From Hyalella azteca (lineage: Eukaryota > Arthropoda > Malacostraca > Amphipoda > Hyalellidae), in contig NW_025936571.1 of assembly GCF_000764305.2 (NCBI RefSeq), forward strand, positions 62,001 to 126,000: 64,000 bases of DNA. Reading direction: 5' to 3'. The notes under the pieces are model-generated. The model did not search any database and had not been told where the DNA came from. It saw only the letters and a program-made list of their open reading frames with translations. The position numbers were made by a program, and so were the translations under genes. Positions within the stretch are counted from its first letter, which is position 1; every line of letters starts with the position of its first letter. Positions 1 through 11,527 of the stretch are shown one piece after another.

Positions 1-108
1 AGTTTAAAACTTAAAACTCCCGAACCGGTCGCCACTCGCTGGTATTAAACAGTTTTTGAGAATGAGGTGATGAATGCCGGAGATTTATTTTGTCATGACC
101 ATTCTTGG

Positions 109-1490
109 TTACGACAGATTTATGGTGCCATGCTCCACCATGTCATCAAACATGTCTAGCAGACGACTTCGAAAATCAGGACTCTTGTCAACCATATCGA
201 GTATTTTTTGGAGATGTTCATCCATTTCTTCACTCATGTTGTCTTCTCTGACGTCGCTATTGTCGGTGACATCAGTTGACTTCATGAACGCGGTAGGGAT
301 CACCATCAGTCCCATGATTAGTGCAAATAGGTTCTTGTTGCGGAACTCTTTGTAAAGTTCTTCCAGAGTGAACTTCATGGACTTGCCGGCGGCACGGAAG
401 ACCTCATTGAAGGAGTCGTAGTAGGAGGTTAGGTAAGAAGTCAGGCCTTTCCTCCTCGTGTCGCCGTTCAGGCTCGAGTAGATGAAGTAGTTTAAATCTA
501 AGGCAAGAGAAGCGTGCCGGTTGACTTGCAGGTCCAGAAGACGAACATCCGCGACTTTTCCTCCGTCGTACCTGGGAAAAAGTAAGATTCATTTACATTC
601 TCATTCCCTACTAAGATTGATATCGTGCCATAAAATTTTAATGCATCTAGACACGAACTTAATTGCTCACTTGAACAAGAGGTTGTTGTTCCAACAATCG
701 CCGTGGTTTACCACTCTAAACCTGGGGTCACATTCAGAAACTTCCTTTGAGAGAGCATCGTTGCATCTTGAAGCAAGCTCTCTGAGCCAAGCAGCAACGG
801 TTTCGTACCCATCAACACCACCCGCAATTTTTGTGCCACTGTTCACGTATCCAATGAATAAATCATCCAAATTCCGTGGGCAGGTTTTGATTTTTGTGCC
901 TGTGAAAAAATCGTCGAGATAATCATGTTCCTCAAGAAACTTTTCGGAACCCAAACCATCTTCATAAATACTTGAGCTGGCGTGCAAACGAGCAAGTTCT
1001 TTCACGACCAAGATAACGTGGTCATCGTCAAGACCTTTAAATCGATCGGCATCTTGAAATCTTTCTTCATGTCGGCGAGCAGCAGAACCTGACTTTTCGG
1101 TTCCAACGACGCGAAGTACAAAGGTACAAATTTAAGCGGTGGTAATCCAATGTTGTAAAGCGTTTCATTCAAACTAGGCACCATTTTCTGGTAAAAATTT
1201 CCTTCTTTTTCGAACAAAATCGTATTAAATGGTTCGGAGGAGTCCATCCCCTGACAATTGTTGAGTTTGGCGATGTAAGTTTCTTTCTTGTCTACCCCAC
1301 TTATCTGGTACTCCACCTCGACACTGGTGACGAAGGACCCATAATTGTCTCCTTTTTTGCAGAAGTCTACTACGTTGAAGGATTTGTACTTTGCGTCGGG
1401 GCCTTTATCTTTCAGAATGGCAGCCCGGACCTTGGCTTCTGTGACAAGTTTATGCGCCTTGTCTTTCGTACTCAAAGGGCACGACAACAT
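109..1490 (-). pseudogene. EcKinase-like gene copy A, frameshifted
   Basis: This is an EcKinase-like protein gene (CHK/ecdysteroid-kinase family, small-molecule ATP phosphotransferase) read from the minus strand. The start is the Met at 1488-1490, aligned with copy B. Exon 1 runs 1490 to 671, the intron is 670-572 (GT-AG, phase 2, 99 bp), and exon 2 runs 571 to the stop at 109-111. The HGDCWNNN catalytic loop, the DLQ motif and the C-terminal helical region are all present. Compared with copy B, one G is missing after the Met of the FKM motif (near 1050), which shifts the frame to a stop at 1002-1004, and one Ser codon is lost nearby. Downstream of the shift the reading frame is open to the end. 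The 5'UTR acceptor that is ttcag|G in copy B reads ttcgg|A here (about 1538-1540), so normal splicing is probably also lost. Two independent lesions favour a pseudogene; a sequencing error at 1050 cannot be excluded. Confidence 0.85.
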
Positions 1491-2531
1491 TGTTAAATCT
1501 ATACGGCGGCTTGTTTCTCCAGTTAATCTCTCGCAGTCCGAAAAGGTACGAATAAAATGTATCACACTATTTCGTCTCGAGATAACGAGACGAAGAATAA
1601 CAGCACCGAATAACAAGATATTACTGAAAATGAAGAACTGTTGATGTACTAAAACTGCTAATAAAATTTACCTGTAAACAGATCGAAACTTTACTAAATA
1701 GACAATTCTTTCAATGTAGTGCTTGCATTTGGTTAATGAGGGTGAAAATTAGTTTCAGTGTCGTAAAAAATAGATTCGTATCAAACAAAAACGCTTAAAT
1801 GTAGAACAAAAATGCGTGCATTCTTCAGGCAAAAAGAACCATTTTGGAATCAAGACGTGAAAATTTTTACTATGACAAGCTCAGAAAAACTATTGGGGTT
1901 GCGAACACTGGTTTAAAAAAAGACCGAAATCGTCAAATGATTCGCAATGATACTTTGAACACAAACTAGCGACAATAATTAATCTGGGTAAATCAACAAC
2001 AGAAATAACGGCTCTGTCGCAAGTGCATTTACAAACTCCGTAATCGTATCGATATATGACCAATCACACGAGTTTAAAATAGTCTCTACACCCATTTAAG
2101 AGTAAAACGATTCGACCTTCGCGAGCCATTTTTTAAACTTTAAAATTTCCAGATTTAAACAATCTACGGCTCTGGTGTCAGGATTTAGCCATGAAGATGC
2201 ACTATTGAAATACTATAGTACGAGACTCGCCGTTGCGAGAACAGACGACAGTGTCAGAACAATCTAATTTTAAATTATCAAGGGTAATAACTTTGGTTTA
2301 ATAGCGGTTCTCTTGAAAATACTAGCGGCTTTCACCGAGTAGCATCTCATTAATTTCGGCCTGTGGCAGGGTACGGCGACTACAATAGGTTTACGTTCAA
2401 TATAACAGATTGCTTCGTGATTACTTGTCTATGTTTTACATTAATATACTCAAATGGACTATCTTTCTCAGTAAGGGACGTTAATAATTTTGTACACATT
2501 CATTTATAGCTATCCTTCAAATACCTATGAA

Positions 2532-2833
2532 TTAATTCAACCGATAGGACAAAATGTCGTTGAATTGGTATCTGAATTGAGAAGCTATATTTAAACGCAA
2601 TATAGGGAATTTCTCTCTACGCAGAGAGTTAGTCTTCTCTTGAATATCTTTCTTAATGATGTACGAAGGATTGAAGCCAGTGGAGAGGATTGAAGGTAGT
2701 TCAAATAGATTCAATTTGATTAGTGCTGCTGTACAAGAAGCGGCTATACTTCCAACGAGGTAATCACATGGAAATAAATTAGCATCTAGGTCAACTTCAC
2801 GGGGGCCGAGACTAGGAGTTTGATGATCACATG
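2532..2833 (-). CDS. Possible single coding exon, unidentified
   Basis: An open frame of about 100 codons runs on the minus strand from 2833 to a stop at 2532. At its upstream edge is a good acceptor-like sequence (ccttgttcag) next to 2833. The peptide contains the motif PREVDLDAN followed by a short hydrophobic segment and a Lys/Arg-rich tail (KKDIQEK). I do not recognise the family. It overlaps the start of the block 2600-3525 that is absent from the partner arm, so it may be part of an inserted element or of a captured gene fragment. An open frame of this length can arise by chance in AT-rich DNA. Confidence 0.22.
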
Positions 2834-3525
2834 CTGAACAAGGACATACGTAAAGTTAAAACCAATGGGATTGGTGTACATTACTGTGATTATTTCAGAT
2901 ATTCAGTATCACAATATTTCCAGGTAAAGGTCAACTTATTTAAATTAAAGTAAGTGCAAGTATGCGGTTATGTACGAAAGGCAGTTTGATGGCAAGATCT
3001 CGATTGAGAAGTTTATTAACAGCAATTTACGGCAATTGAAACCGCAAGGGAGCATAGTATTAAAGTCGACGCATTTAAAGTACCATAACCTACATTCAAC
3101 ATGTTGACGCTTTAGGGTAAAGTTTATGAATTAAGGTAGCGTTTAGGAGTCACTATACTGCCCGCCTATCAAAGTTAATTGCTTCCGAAGTGTTCGTGAG
3201 AATTGATGAAGTTCCTTAATTAACAGCCATGAAGTTTGACGGACCTGACAACATCGTAACGAGGTGAAACACGCATGCACACCTTAAAGAGAAACACTCA
3301 GCAAGAGTCGTTCACAGCTAAGGACCTTCTTGAACTGCTTAAAATATTAAAGTGTCAAGAAACAAAGTACCTTAGAAAACTTGAGTCTCCATCTCTGTTC
3401 CCTATAAGATAAGACATGGTCATGAAAACCGACCCTCTGTCTTATTAATTAAGACGTGCTCGCTCTACTTCTTCACAATAAGCTAAAAGAAGTCTGGGCG
3501 GGAATTTTTCCCAACAGCAATTTTT
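2600..3525. other. Left-arm-specific block of about 0.9 kb
   Basis: The inverted-repeat homology stops near 2600 and resumes near 3525 in the left arm, while the matching points in the right arm (about 4530) lie next to each other. This block was therefore inserted into the left arm or deleted from the right. I see no clear terminal repeats, transposase or RNA gene in it. Confidence 0.6.
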
Positions 3526-3698
3526 TTCGGTTATACATAATGGAGAAAATTATTGTTGATTTCTATCAATATCGCATTTCATTTATGAGTTTTAAGTGGC
3601 AAAACTTTGTTGTGCGGAACCTGACATAAAATAGAGGGTTAAAAAATCTAATCGTCGAAGGGAACATTTATGTCATTTATGTTATGAACCCATTTATG

Positions 3699-3828
3699 GA
3701 TTCAGACTAAACGTTGATTCTGACTGAACCTTGATTCAGACTGAACGTTGATTCTGACTGAACGTTGATTCAGACTGAACGTTGATTCTGACTGAACGTT
3801 GATTCAGACTGAACGTTGATTCAGACTA
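3699..3828. repeat. 17-bp minisatellite in the palindrome centre
   Basis: About seven tandem copies of a 17-bp unit (gttgattctgactgaac). One position alternates t/a (gattctgac, gattcagac) through most of the array, so part of it behaves as a 34-bp higher-order repeat. The array lies in the ~690-bp spacer between the inverted arms. Confidence 0.92.
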
Positions 3829-4125
3829 TATCAAGTTTTGACGAGCATCTCTGCTAGGTGACGCATTTTAGCATCGACATATCATTCTTCATTGCAGATG
3901 ATATTCCAAGGTAGAGAAAAACTGACGTTATATTTTCGCTTGTTTGGCGCCTTACAATTTATTGGCAGTTAGAGACTCGACTAAATATTTACCTCCAAAA
4001 TGGCGAGATAAATTTGATACGTACCATTATTGGACACTCCGAGATCTCCAGAAAATAGATCATGACATGCACAGTCTGGGAATCATCACTGGCTTCGCCG
4101 AGAGTAAGTCAAAAGCTTAAAAAAT

Positions 4126-4263
4126 TATAACTCAGTACTCACTGCAGTGAGTGACAGAGAGCGTATTTTCTCGTCGACGAAAACGTGAAGTCACGGACAG
4201 ACAGACGGACATGACGAGCACAATAGGGATGCATTTTTTCCACAAATGAGAAAATGCGCTGAA
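4126..4263 (-). repeat. Dispersed hairpin repeat, copy 1
   Basis: First of five copies of a ~138-bp dispersed repeat, here in reverse orientation. In forward orientation it begins tttagcgcattttctcattt, runs through a cgtccgtctgtc-rich middle, then gagaaaatgcgct (the inverse of its start), and ends with the palindrome actcactgcagtgagt and tactgagttat. It has no coding capacity. Confidence 0.9.
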
Positions 4264-4377
4264 AATAAGCGCCCGCCATATTTTTCTGTTTATCTTTTAC
4301 GGAAGTTTTTCTCATCACGCGCAAGGTTGCAAACATCGGCACCTTAGCTCCTCAGGGACTCGTACTTTGATAATATT

Positions 4378-7150
4378 TTACATAAATGCTCCCTTCGACC
4401 TTTAGATTCTTGAACTCTCTATTTTATGTCCGGTTCTACAACAAAAAATTTTGCCACCTAATACTTATAAATTCAAATGCGGTATTGATAGAAATGAACT
4501 TATAATTATCTCCATAACGTTTAATTGAAAAAATTTGTGTTGAAAAATATTTCTCAATTCCGATATCAATTCAACATCATTGCACTATGGGTTACATTAA
4601 TTGATGGGTATTGGAAGAATATATATGTAGGTATAAATGCATGTGTATAAGATCATTAACGACGCATACTGAGAACGATATACCATTTCGGGTATATTAC
4701 TGAATAACAAGGACAGGTAATCACTAAGCAATCTTTGTTATATTGAACGTCAACAAATTGCAGTCGCCGTACCCTAGCTGGCACAGGCAAAAATTAATTA
4801 ATGATGCATCTCATCGATTGCCATTAGTCTTATCAAGATAACTGAGATAAAACCAAAAGTGATGCCCCTGATAATTTCAAATAGATTGTTGTTCTGACCA
4901 TACTGTCGTCTGTGCTTGCAAAGGTAAGACACGTACAATAGGATTTCAATAATTATCGTGCCGCTTAATAGACTAAATCTTGATACCATTGCTCAAGATT
5001 GTGTAAATCTAGAAATTAAAATGGCTCGCAAAAATTGGAAAAGTTTACAAAAAATGCTCGCCGGGATCAAATAATTTTTCTTTAAAAATGAGTATTGCGA
5101 CGATCTTAAACTCATGTGATTGGTAAAATATCGATACGATTGCGGAGTTAGTCAATGCACAATGCCGTTATTTCTGTCGCTGATATACCCTGATTAATAA
5201 ATATTGTCGCTTGTTCGTGTTCAAAGTATCATAGCAAATAATTTTGACACTTTCTGTCTTCTCTTTTAACCAGTGTGTAACCCAAATAGTTTTACTGCGC
5301 TTCTCATAGTAAAAATTTACATATCAGATTTCAAAATAATTTTCTCTGCCTAAAAAATGCACAAATTTTTATTCGGCATTTAAATTTTTTATTTGATTTG
5401 AATTTATTTTTGTGACATTGAAACTTGTTTTCATCCTCATTAACCAATTACAAGCACTATATTGAAAGTATTATTTATTTACTACAATTTTGATCGGCGT
5501 ACGAGTAGGACTTCTTATTAGTCGTTTTGGTACATCAAAATGTCTTCATTTTTGGTAATATCTTGTTATTTGGTGTTTTTATTCATGCGGTCTCCTTATC
5601 GTGTGACGAAACAATAGTGTGATAAATTTTATTCATACCTTTTCAGGCTGCGAGAAATTTTCTCAAATAAGACGCCAAATAAATTTGACGATGTCGGCGG
5701 GCCCGCTGAACACGAACGCAAAGGCGCACAAGCTCGTCACCGAAGACAAGGTCCGGGCTGCTCTTCTGAAAGATAAAGGCCCAGACGCCAAGTACAAGTC
5801 ATTCAACATTGTAGACTTCTGCACCAAAGGAGACAACTATGCGTGTTTTGTTACCAGTGTCGAGGTAGATTACCAGCTGGGTGGGGAAGACAAGAAAGTC
5901 ACTTACATCGCCAAACTCAACCATTGTCTAGCGATGGACTCCTTTGAACCATTTTCTACGGTTTTGTTTGAAAAAGAAGTAAATTTCTACCAGAAAATGG
6001 TGCCTAGTTTGAATGAAACGCTCAACAACATTGGTCTACCACCGATTAAATTTGCATCTTCGTACTTTGCGTCGTTGGAACCGAAAAGTCAAGTGCTGCT
6101 GCTCGGCGACAAAAGGAAAGATTCTTTCAAGATGGCCGACCGATTTAAAGGCCTTGACGATGACCACGTGATCTTGGTCGTGAAAGAACTTGCTCGTTTG
6201 CACGCGAGCTCAAGTATTCATGAAGATAATTTGGGTTGCGAAAAGTTTCTTGAGAAACATGATTATCTCGAAGATTTTTTCACGGGAGCAAGAATCAAAA
6301 GCTTATTACCGATGTTCGACGATTTATTCATTCAATACGTAAACAATGGCGCAAAAATTGCGGAGCGTGTTGTAGGGTACGAAAAAGTTGCAGCTTGGCT
6401 CAAGGAGATTGCTCCAAAATGCAACGATGCTCTCTCAAAGGAAGTTTCCGAATGTGACCCCAAGTTCCGAGTGGTCAACCACGGCGATTGTTGGAACAAC
6501 AATCTCTTGTTCAAGTAAGCAATTATGTTTGTATCTCAATGTAATAAAACAATATGGCATGACATATTTTAGCAGATAATGACAGTGAAAAATAATTATT
6601 ACCTTCTCCAGGTACGACGATGGAAAGGTAACGGATGTTTGTCTTCTGGACCTTCAAATCAACCGGCACGCTTCTCTTGCCTTGGATTTGAACTACTTCC
6701 TCTACACGAGCCTGAACGGCGACACGAGGAAGAAAGGCCTGACTTCCTACCTGACCTCCTACTACGACTCCTTCAAAGAGGTCTTCCGTGCTGCCGACAA
6801 GCCCATGAAGTTCACTCTGGAAGAGCTTAACAAAGAGTTCCGAAACAAGAACCTGTTTGGACTCCTGATGGGACTGATGGTGATCCCTATCGTGGTCATG
6901 GAGTCAACTGATGTTACCGACATGAGTGACGTCAGAGAAGACAACATGAAGGAAAAAATGGAGGAACAACAGCAAAAAATATTGGATATGGTTGACACGA
7001 GTCCAGTTCTTCGGCCTCGTCTGCTGGACATGTTTGATGAGATGGTGGAACATGGCACCATAAATCTTTCATAATCATGCATTATCATGACAAAACATGT
7101 CTCTGGCATTCATCACCTTATTCCCACCAACAGTTTAAGATAAGCGAATG
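4378..7150. repeat. Right arm of the inverted duplication
   Basis: Partner of 1-3685 in opposite orientation, containing intact gene copy B. Homology runs from the spacer edge near 4378, through the 5' flank and the gene, and fades shortly after 7133 in the 3' flank. The stretch 4540-5640 has no recognisable gene. Confidence 0.85.
5691..7074 (+). CDS. EcKinase-like protein, copy B (intact)
   Basis: A predicted cytosolic small-molecule kinase of 428 residues, normal for the family. Exon 1 is 5691-6514, the intron is 6515-6611 (gtaagc...tccag, phase 2, 97 bp), and exon 2 is 6612-7074. The Met at 5691 is chosen because all paralogues align from it; a shared 5'UTR acceptor (ttttcag before 5647) lies 44 nt upstream. 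Seen in the protein: a Gly-containing nucleotide loop (KGDNYACF, residues 46-53), the beta-3 lysine in YIAKL (K75), a likely helix-C Glu (E96), the HGDCWNNN catalytic loop (H264, D266, N271) directly before the intron, and D288-L-Q as the DFG equivalent. The family is linked by annotation to phosphorylation of ecdysteroids or xenobiotics; the substrate here is unknown. The first ~250 nt are almost identical to copy C, while the rest is closer to copy A. Confidence 0.92.
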
Positions 7151-9476
7151 GGGGACGATTATACTCGATTTATCGTAGTCTTTAACCTGTTTTCGACTAG
7201 CGTCTCAAACTAATGTGTTAATTATCGGAACCAGATTGACGAATTGTTCTGATTAATGTTTTCATTTACCAGTTCAGTTTTGCATGTATGATTAAACTTA
7301 TAAAAGCATGAATTCAATAATTGTCTGTCATTTCAAATTCAATCAGTGCACCCAATCTATAATTGTATTCGTGAATAAATTGTTCAGTCTATAATTTGTT
7401 TTGGTATAATTTTTGTGGGTAAGGTTACGTTTCTTTGCTAATGAGAGCGATCATGTCTGCATGATAAGTTGTTTAACAATTCACGATTGTCTGCTCTAAC
7501 CATCTAAAGACAACAATAATGAAATTTTTACTGGCATGCGAAGGAATACATTCATTTACAGCCGAATTTGTTCATGATTAAAGCAATTAGGGAATTCTAG
7601 GTTTTCGGATTCTGGTGGTGAGCGCTACAGTTGAACAACAATGAATGATTTTTCCACAAACGCATCATGCACGACCGTCAAGAATTTCATATTAGTCTTG
7701 TCTTGTTCTGTTTATCATTGTTTCAAGGTTTAGTTGTTCGGTGAGGATGGCTCAGGAATTTTTCTTGTTTAAGACTTGAACTGATATTTCAACACAACCC
7801 GATGGCCTAGGGTTTATATCACGCTGAGAAATGTTATTTATGTATTTTTATATAAAGTCATAGCTGTACTTTTGAAGACTTGTTCATCTCGATGTGCTGC
7901 CGACAATAATGTTTCTTGCTCAAGCTGCACCGCATTTGTTGAGAGAAAAAATTTTTTATTTACGATGTAAATGAAAATCATCTGACATGAATAAATAGCG
8001 ACATGAATTACATTTTTTGATTAGGAAGAAAATCGCATGTTTTCAAGAAACTGTGTCCGATTATGAAGCCTCGACTCTCGCATACATCAACACTATAGGT
8101 CAACAGTACATTAATCAAGAAGAGATGTAGGGATAAATCTTATAATTCAGAATTAAATTTAATGTATTCGGAGACAAGGTGTGTTTAATTTCAATTCAAA
8201 AATTGAAATGAAGTATACATACATCACGGGTTTGGTCAACAGTCCATATACTCTAAATTATTCAACTCATGACTTGGCAGCTACTACAATCCATTTAGCA
8301 AGTATAAAGAGAGATAATATTGATGAGGTATCGAGTTCTAACTTCACTAGACTATACCCTATCGAAATTTTAGGGGTGGTTAGCTTCTGAATTAAAGGCT
8401 CCTTTAGCTCGCCCAACGTGTAAATTAGCGGCTCTATGTCCGCTTTACACTCTGGTTGTACGAGCAAAATAAGCGTCTGAAGAGAATCCGGTCATAGAAC
8501 GAGCGAGCTTGGGCGATCTTGGGGCGCGCGTATTTATAAACTTCTTAATTTGCTCGAGCGAGCATCTGCAATAATTTATTTTTTACATTCGTTGATGTAA
8601 CTTATGTGCTCAGAAGTGGTTATAATTTGCAGAAGTATCAGGTTAAAAATAGTCGTCTTGAACAGTAGGTGCATGGGTTTGTTCATCATAGACTAAATTC
8701 ACCATTTTAACCGTCACGTTAGAGTCGACTCTCTTTTTGTTCCGTCGTATCACATAGCGAACGTACGCGTGTACATTCATCGACACCATTTATATGTAGA
8801 GCAATTAAGAGATGTCATGGTTCGCGCATTTACCCTGTATAGCTTCTGACCAGCCCCGTCATGCGGAGCCTCATCAGCCTTTGATCAGGAGCATCATGAG
8901 GAAGCTTAACAAGCTGCTCATTTTAGTCATATTACGCAAATTCGGCCCATCGGTTAATTGATTTCCAAAAGAGGCTGCAAAATATCAGCCAAACACCGTA
9001 CGTGGCCAATCTGCGCCTGATTCACCTCTAAGCGGACTCTATTGCCACTGGGGCAACCCTAATTAGAACGAAAACTTTGACTGGGTATGAATGCACCAAG
9101 AATTACATGATCAAAAAAAGTGAGTCCAAGATCAGTTATTATTAATTAATAATGACAGACGAGTGTAGTACTTTAGGGCCCAACAATGTTGAACACACGA
9201 GAGAGACGAGTGTTATAGTAAAATCTGCCAAGTAAAAGTGTTATTATAAGGACCTTAATGAAAGTTTTGTTCACGATCATTCGAATGCTCATAAGCAGAT
9301 ATATGTTTCGAGAAGTCAACATGTTGTGTAACGCAAGTTAGACATCTAAGTCAAAAAAACATCGGAATGCCTGTCGAGATTTTAATTGGACTTCATTTTA
9401 CAAGCAAGACTAGTTATTGACGTTTTATTAAAGTAAGTGACGTTTATTTAAAATATTAATTTTTTAATATCCCATT
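7151..9476. other. Intergenic, no gene recognised
   Basis: AT-rich sequence. The short open frames at 8181-8390 and 8267-8467 overlap on opposite strands and show no family resemblance. No tRNA, TIR or long repeat was seen. Confidence 0.5.
7374..7379 (+). promoter_or_regulatory. Likely polyadenylation signal for copy B
   Basis: AATAAA about 300 nt after the stop codon of copy B, followed within 10-25 nt by a T/G-rich stretch (ttgttcag, ttgttttgg). It is the first canonical hexamer found in the 3' flank. Confidence 0.45.
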
Positions 9477-9613
9477 TTTAGCGCATTTTCTCATTTATGG
9501 AAAAAGGCGTTATTGTGCTTGTCATGTCCGTCCGTCTGTCCGTCCGTGACCACGTTTTCGTCGACGAGAAAATGCGCTCTCTGTCACTCACTGCAGTGAG
9601 TACTGAGTTATAT
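9477..9613 (+). repeat. Dispersed hairpin repeat, copy 2
   Basis: Same element as at 4126-4263, in plus orientation. The terminal inverse pair (gcgcattttctc, gagaaaatgcgc) and the actcactgcagtgagt palindrome are both intact. It is flanked by T-rich sequence on both sides. Confidence 0.92.
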
Positions 9614-10325
9614 TTTTTTTAATATTAAAGACTCCGATTCCGGTTTGTGGTAGCATAGATGCGATGCTTGTGCGCGACCGCGTCACACATTGAGTCCATA
9701 CTTGCTCAACAAGGAGAAAAATAATACAGCGGTGTTAGTCGAATTAAATAACGACGAAATCTTCAACAACTCAAACCGAATTTCTGACATATTCTGCAAG
9801 AATCTTTGTCGAACAGAACTACATTTGTTTACTTACCTACAATAAGTTATGTTTGAGCTTGAGTCAACGATATACGAGTTCTAGACACTCTTCAATTCTC
9901 CAATAGTTTTCTCGATAAATGTGGTACCTTCCACGAGAGCAATCAATAATAATCCAATAGATAATTAGATAATTAAGCTCTTAACTTTGTATATACATGC
10001 ATTAGCCGAAGAAATTTTTTCTTCCATTACCCTTATAATAATGCACAGAGTTTTATTACGTGTTTCCTCAGTTACATGCATGTTTTTATTTCTATGCTAA
10101 TTTCGCCGTCTTTTCTTTTAATCATTCGTTTATCTATTATTGTTTCACGTTCATTGTTGCAGCGAACTTTTTTCTGTGTGTTCCTTGTCAATTATCGTTC
10201 GTTCCTCTTATGATAATCGAATTTTTATTGCTTTATTATGTGAGGCCGCTTGAGTTCTTCGTACCCTTTTTTAGCAGTATTTAGTATTTTGTTTTTATAT
10301 GAGGGCTGACTTTGTAAGTAATTCA
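9614..10325. other. Intergenic, no gene recognised
   Basis: AT-rich. The open frame at 10060-10284 is Phe/Tyr-rich with no recognisable domain and looks like a composition effect. Confidence 0.5.
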
Positions 10326-10582
10326 TTATAATAATAATTATAATAATAATAGCGGTTTCAGCGTTTATTAGGCCGTAGGTCTGTCGCCGATTCTTAACAT
10401 CGCAGAACATTCACAGCTTGTTGTGGTCTAGAACTCGCAACTCACTGCTACAATTCTGCTGTGCTTAACCGCCCGGCCTCCTCGCCGATTCTGACCAGAA
10501 ACTGACGCACAGAGCTGGGATCGAACCCGCGCCTCTCTGCTCCAATCCTGATACTCTGAACTTTAACCACTGGGCCACCCTG
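10326..10582 (-). mobile_element. tRNA-derived SINE
   Basis: On the minus strand a Pol III type-2 promoter is visible: an A box TGGCCCAGTGG (10577-10567) and a B box GGTTCGATCCC (10527-10517) about 40 nt further on, spacing and sequence typical of a tRNA gene. The tRNA-like head is followed by a ~170-nt unrelated body and an (ATT)n-like tail (about 10350-10326). It does not close into a clean tRNA cloverleaf, so a SINE is the better call than a tRNA gene. A ~30-bp piece of the head and its upstream sequence (cactgggcca...gggcaacat) is repeated at 10602-10632. Confidence 0.72.
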
Positions 10583-10639
10583 GATTAGGGCAACATATGG
10601 GGCACTGGGCCAACCTGGATTAGGGCAACATAATAATTG

Positions 10640-11214
10640 AATGCTTTCATAGTTTGTTTTACTAGCCCAATTACTGTTGAGTTTTTCATAACTCCCCGTC
10701 TAGCCTGAAAAAGCACTACTTTCGTGTGCATATTCCTCAATTGTGCATTTTTACTCGCTGCACATTTTTTATTTTCAATAGTGCCTAACTTTGTGTATCT
10801 ATCACATGTGCGGCTCGTTTCAGCAAGCATTGTTTTGATATTTGCTGATTTTCTAAGCGAGTGCATGTGTCTATTTTTCCCTTACCTAATTTTTAAACCA
10901 AGCATGAATATATTCCTTACTTTATCCATGCTTAATTGTTTATCATGCGCGGGCTGCTTCGTCCCAGGGACGTTGTTTTCTGAGGTGTCCTTGACTGGTA
11001 GCATCGCTGAAGCGCTGTCAGCTGGCATTTTAACATGTTATGCCCACACCAAATTACTCGATTAATTTCAAGTAATAACTTAAATAATGCCTTCAGAACA
11101 CTTATTATTACTTTGCATTTATACCAGATATTATATTTGTACATCATATCCAAGCACATAAGGTCATGAAGACCTTCACGGCCAAAGTGATCCCCTGTTG
11201 TTATTAGCACCTGC
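10640..11214. other. Intergenic, no gene recognised
   Basis: Two overlapping open frames on opposite strands (10585-10866 minus, 10724-11065 plus) show no recognisable domain and are judged accidental. Confidence 0.45.
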
Positions 11215-11527
11215 CAAATCAATGTCGAGTTGTCCCTAACCAAAGCTTTATATCAGGAAAAATAACTCATTTCCATTAAATTTTAACCTGTCATCAAACG
11301 TGATTTTTTCATGTGTCTCTGCATAGCGATTTTCTGCAGCCCGATTGTTGCTACTTCCTGGAATTCACACCAATCAAATCAATGTCGAGTTCCCTACCAA
11401 AGCTGTATATCAGAAAAAAACTAATTTCCATCAAATTTTAACCCGCAATCGAACCAGTTTTTTTTGTGTGTGTGACTCTGCATAGCGATTTCCTGCAGCC
11501 CGATTGTTGCTACATCCTGGAATACGT
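11215..11527. repeat. Direct duplication, ~160-bp period
   Basis: Two adjacent units start at caaatcaatgtcgagtt (11215 and 11375). They share catttccat-aaattttaac, ctctgcatagcgattt and tgcagcccgattgttgctac. They are diverged by substitutions and small indels. Confidence 0.85.

Larger units (their letters stand above)
1..3685. repeat. Left arm of a large inverted duplication
   Basis: Reverse-complement matches to 4378-7150 are traceable through gene copy A, its intron, its 5' flank (for example 1921-2100 against 5100-5260, 2341-2400 against 4740-4800, 2455-2600 against 4530-4680) and again at 3525-3685 against 4378-4530. The arms are clearly diverged, so this is an old duplication and not an assembly mirror. 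The stretch 2600-3525 has no partner in the right arm. Between 1491 and 2531 I see no gene, only 5' flank shared with copy B. Confidence 0.85.

Noticed and set aside
3040..3300. Possible mitochondrial rRNA insertion (taaggtagcgt, ctgcccgcctatcaaag)
   Set aside because: Only scattered short resemblances to conserved 16S segments in the wrong order and spacing; not enough to call a nuclear mitochondrial copy.
8400..8530. Inverted repeat agctcgcccaa / gagcttgggcga
   Set aside because: Only about eight consecutive complementary bases; not significant.
10511..10582. Functional tRNA gene
   Set aside because: A and B boxes are present but the sequence does not fold into a full cloverleaf with an acceptor stem, and it continues into a SINE body and tail.
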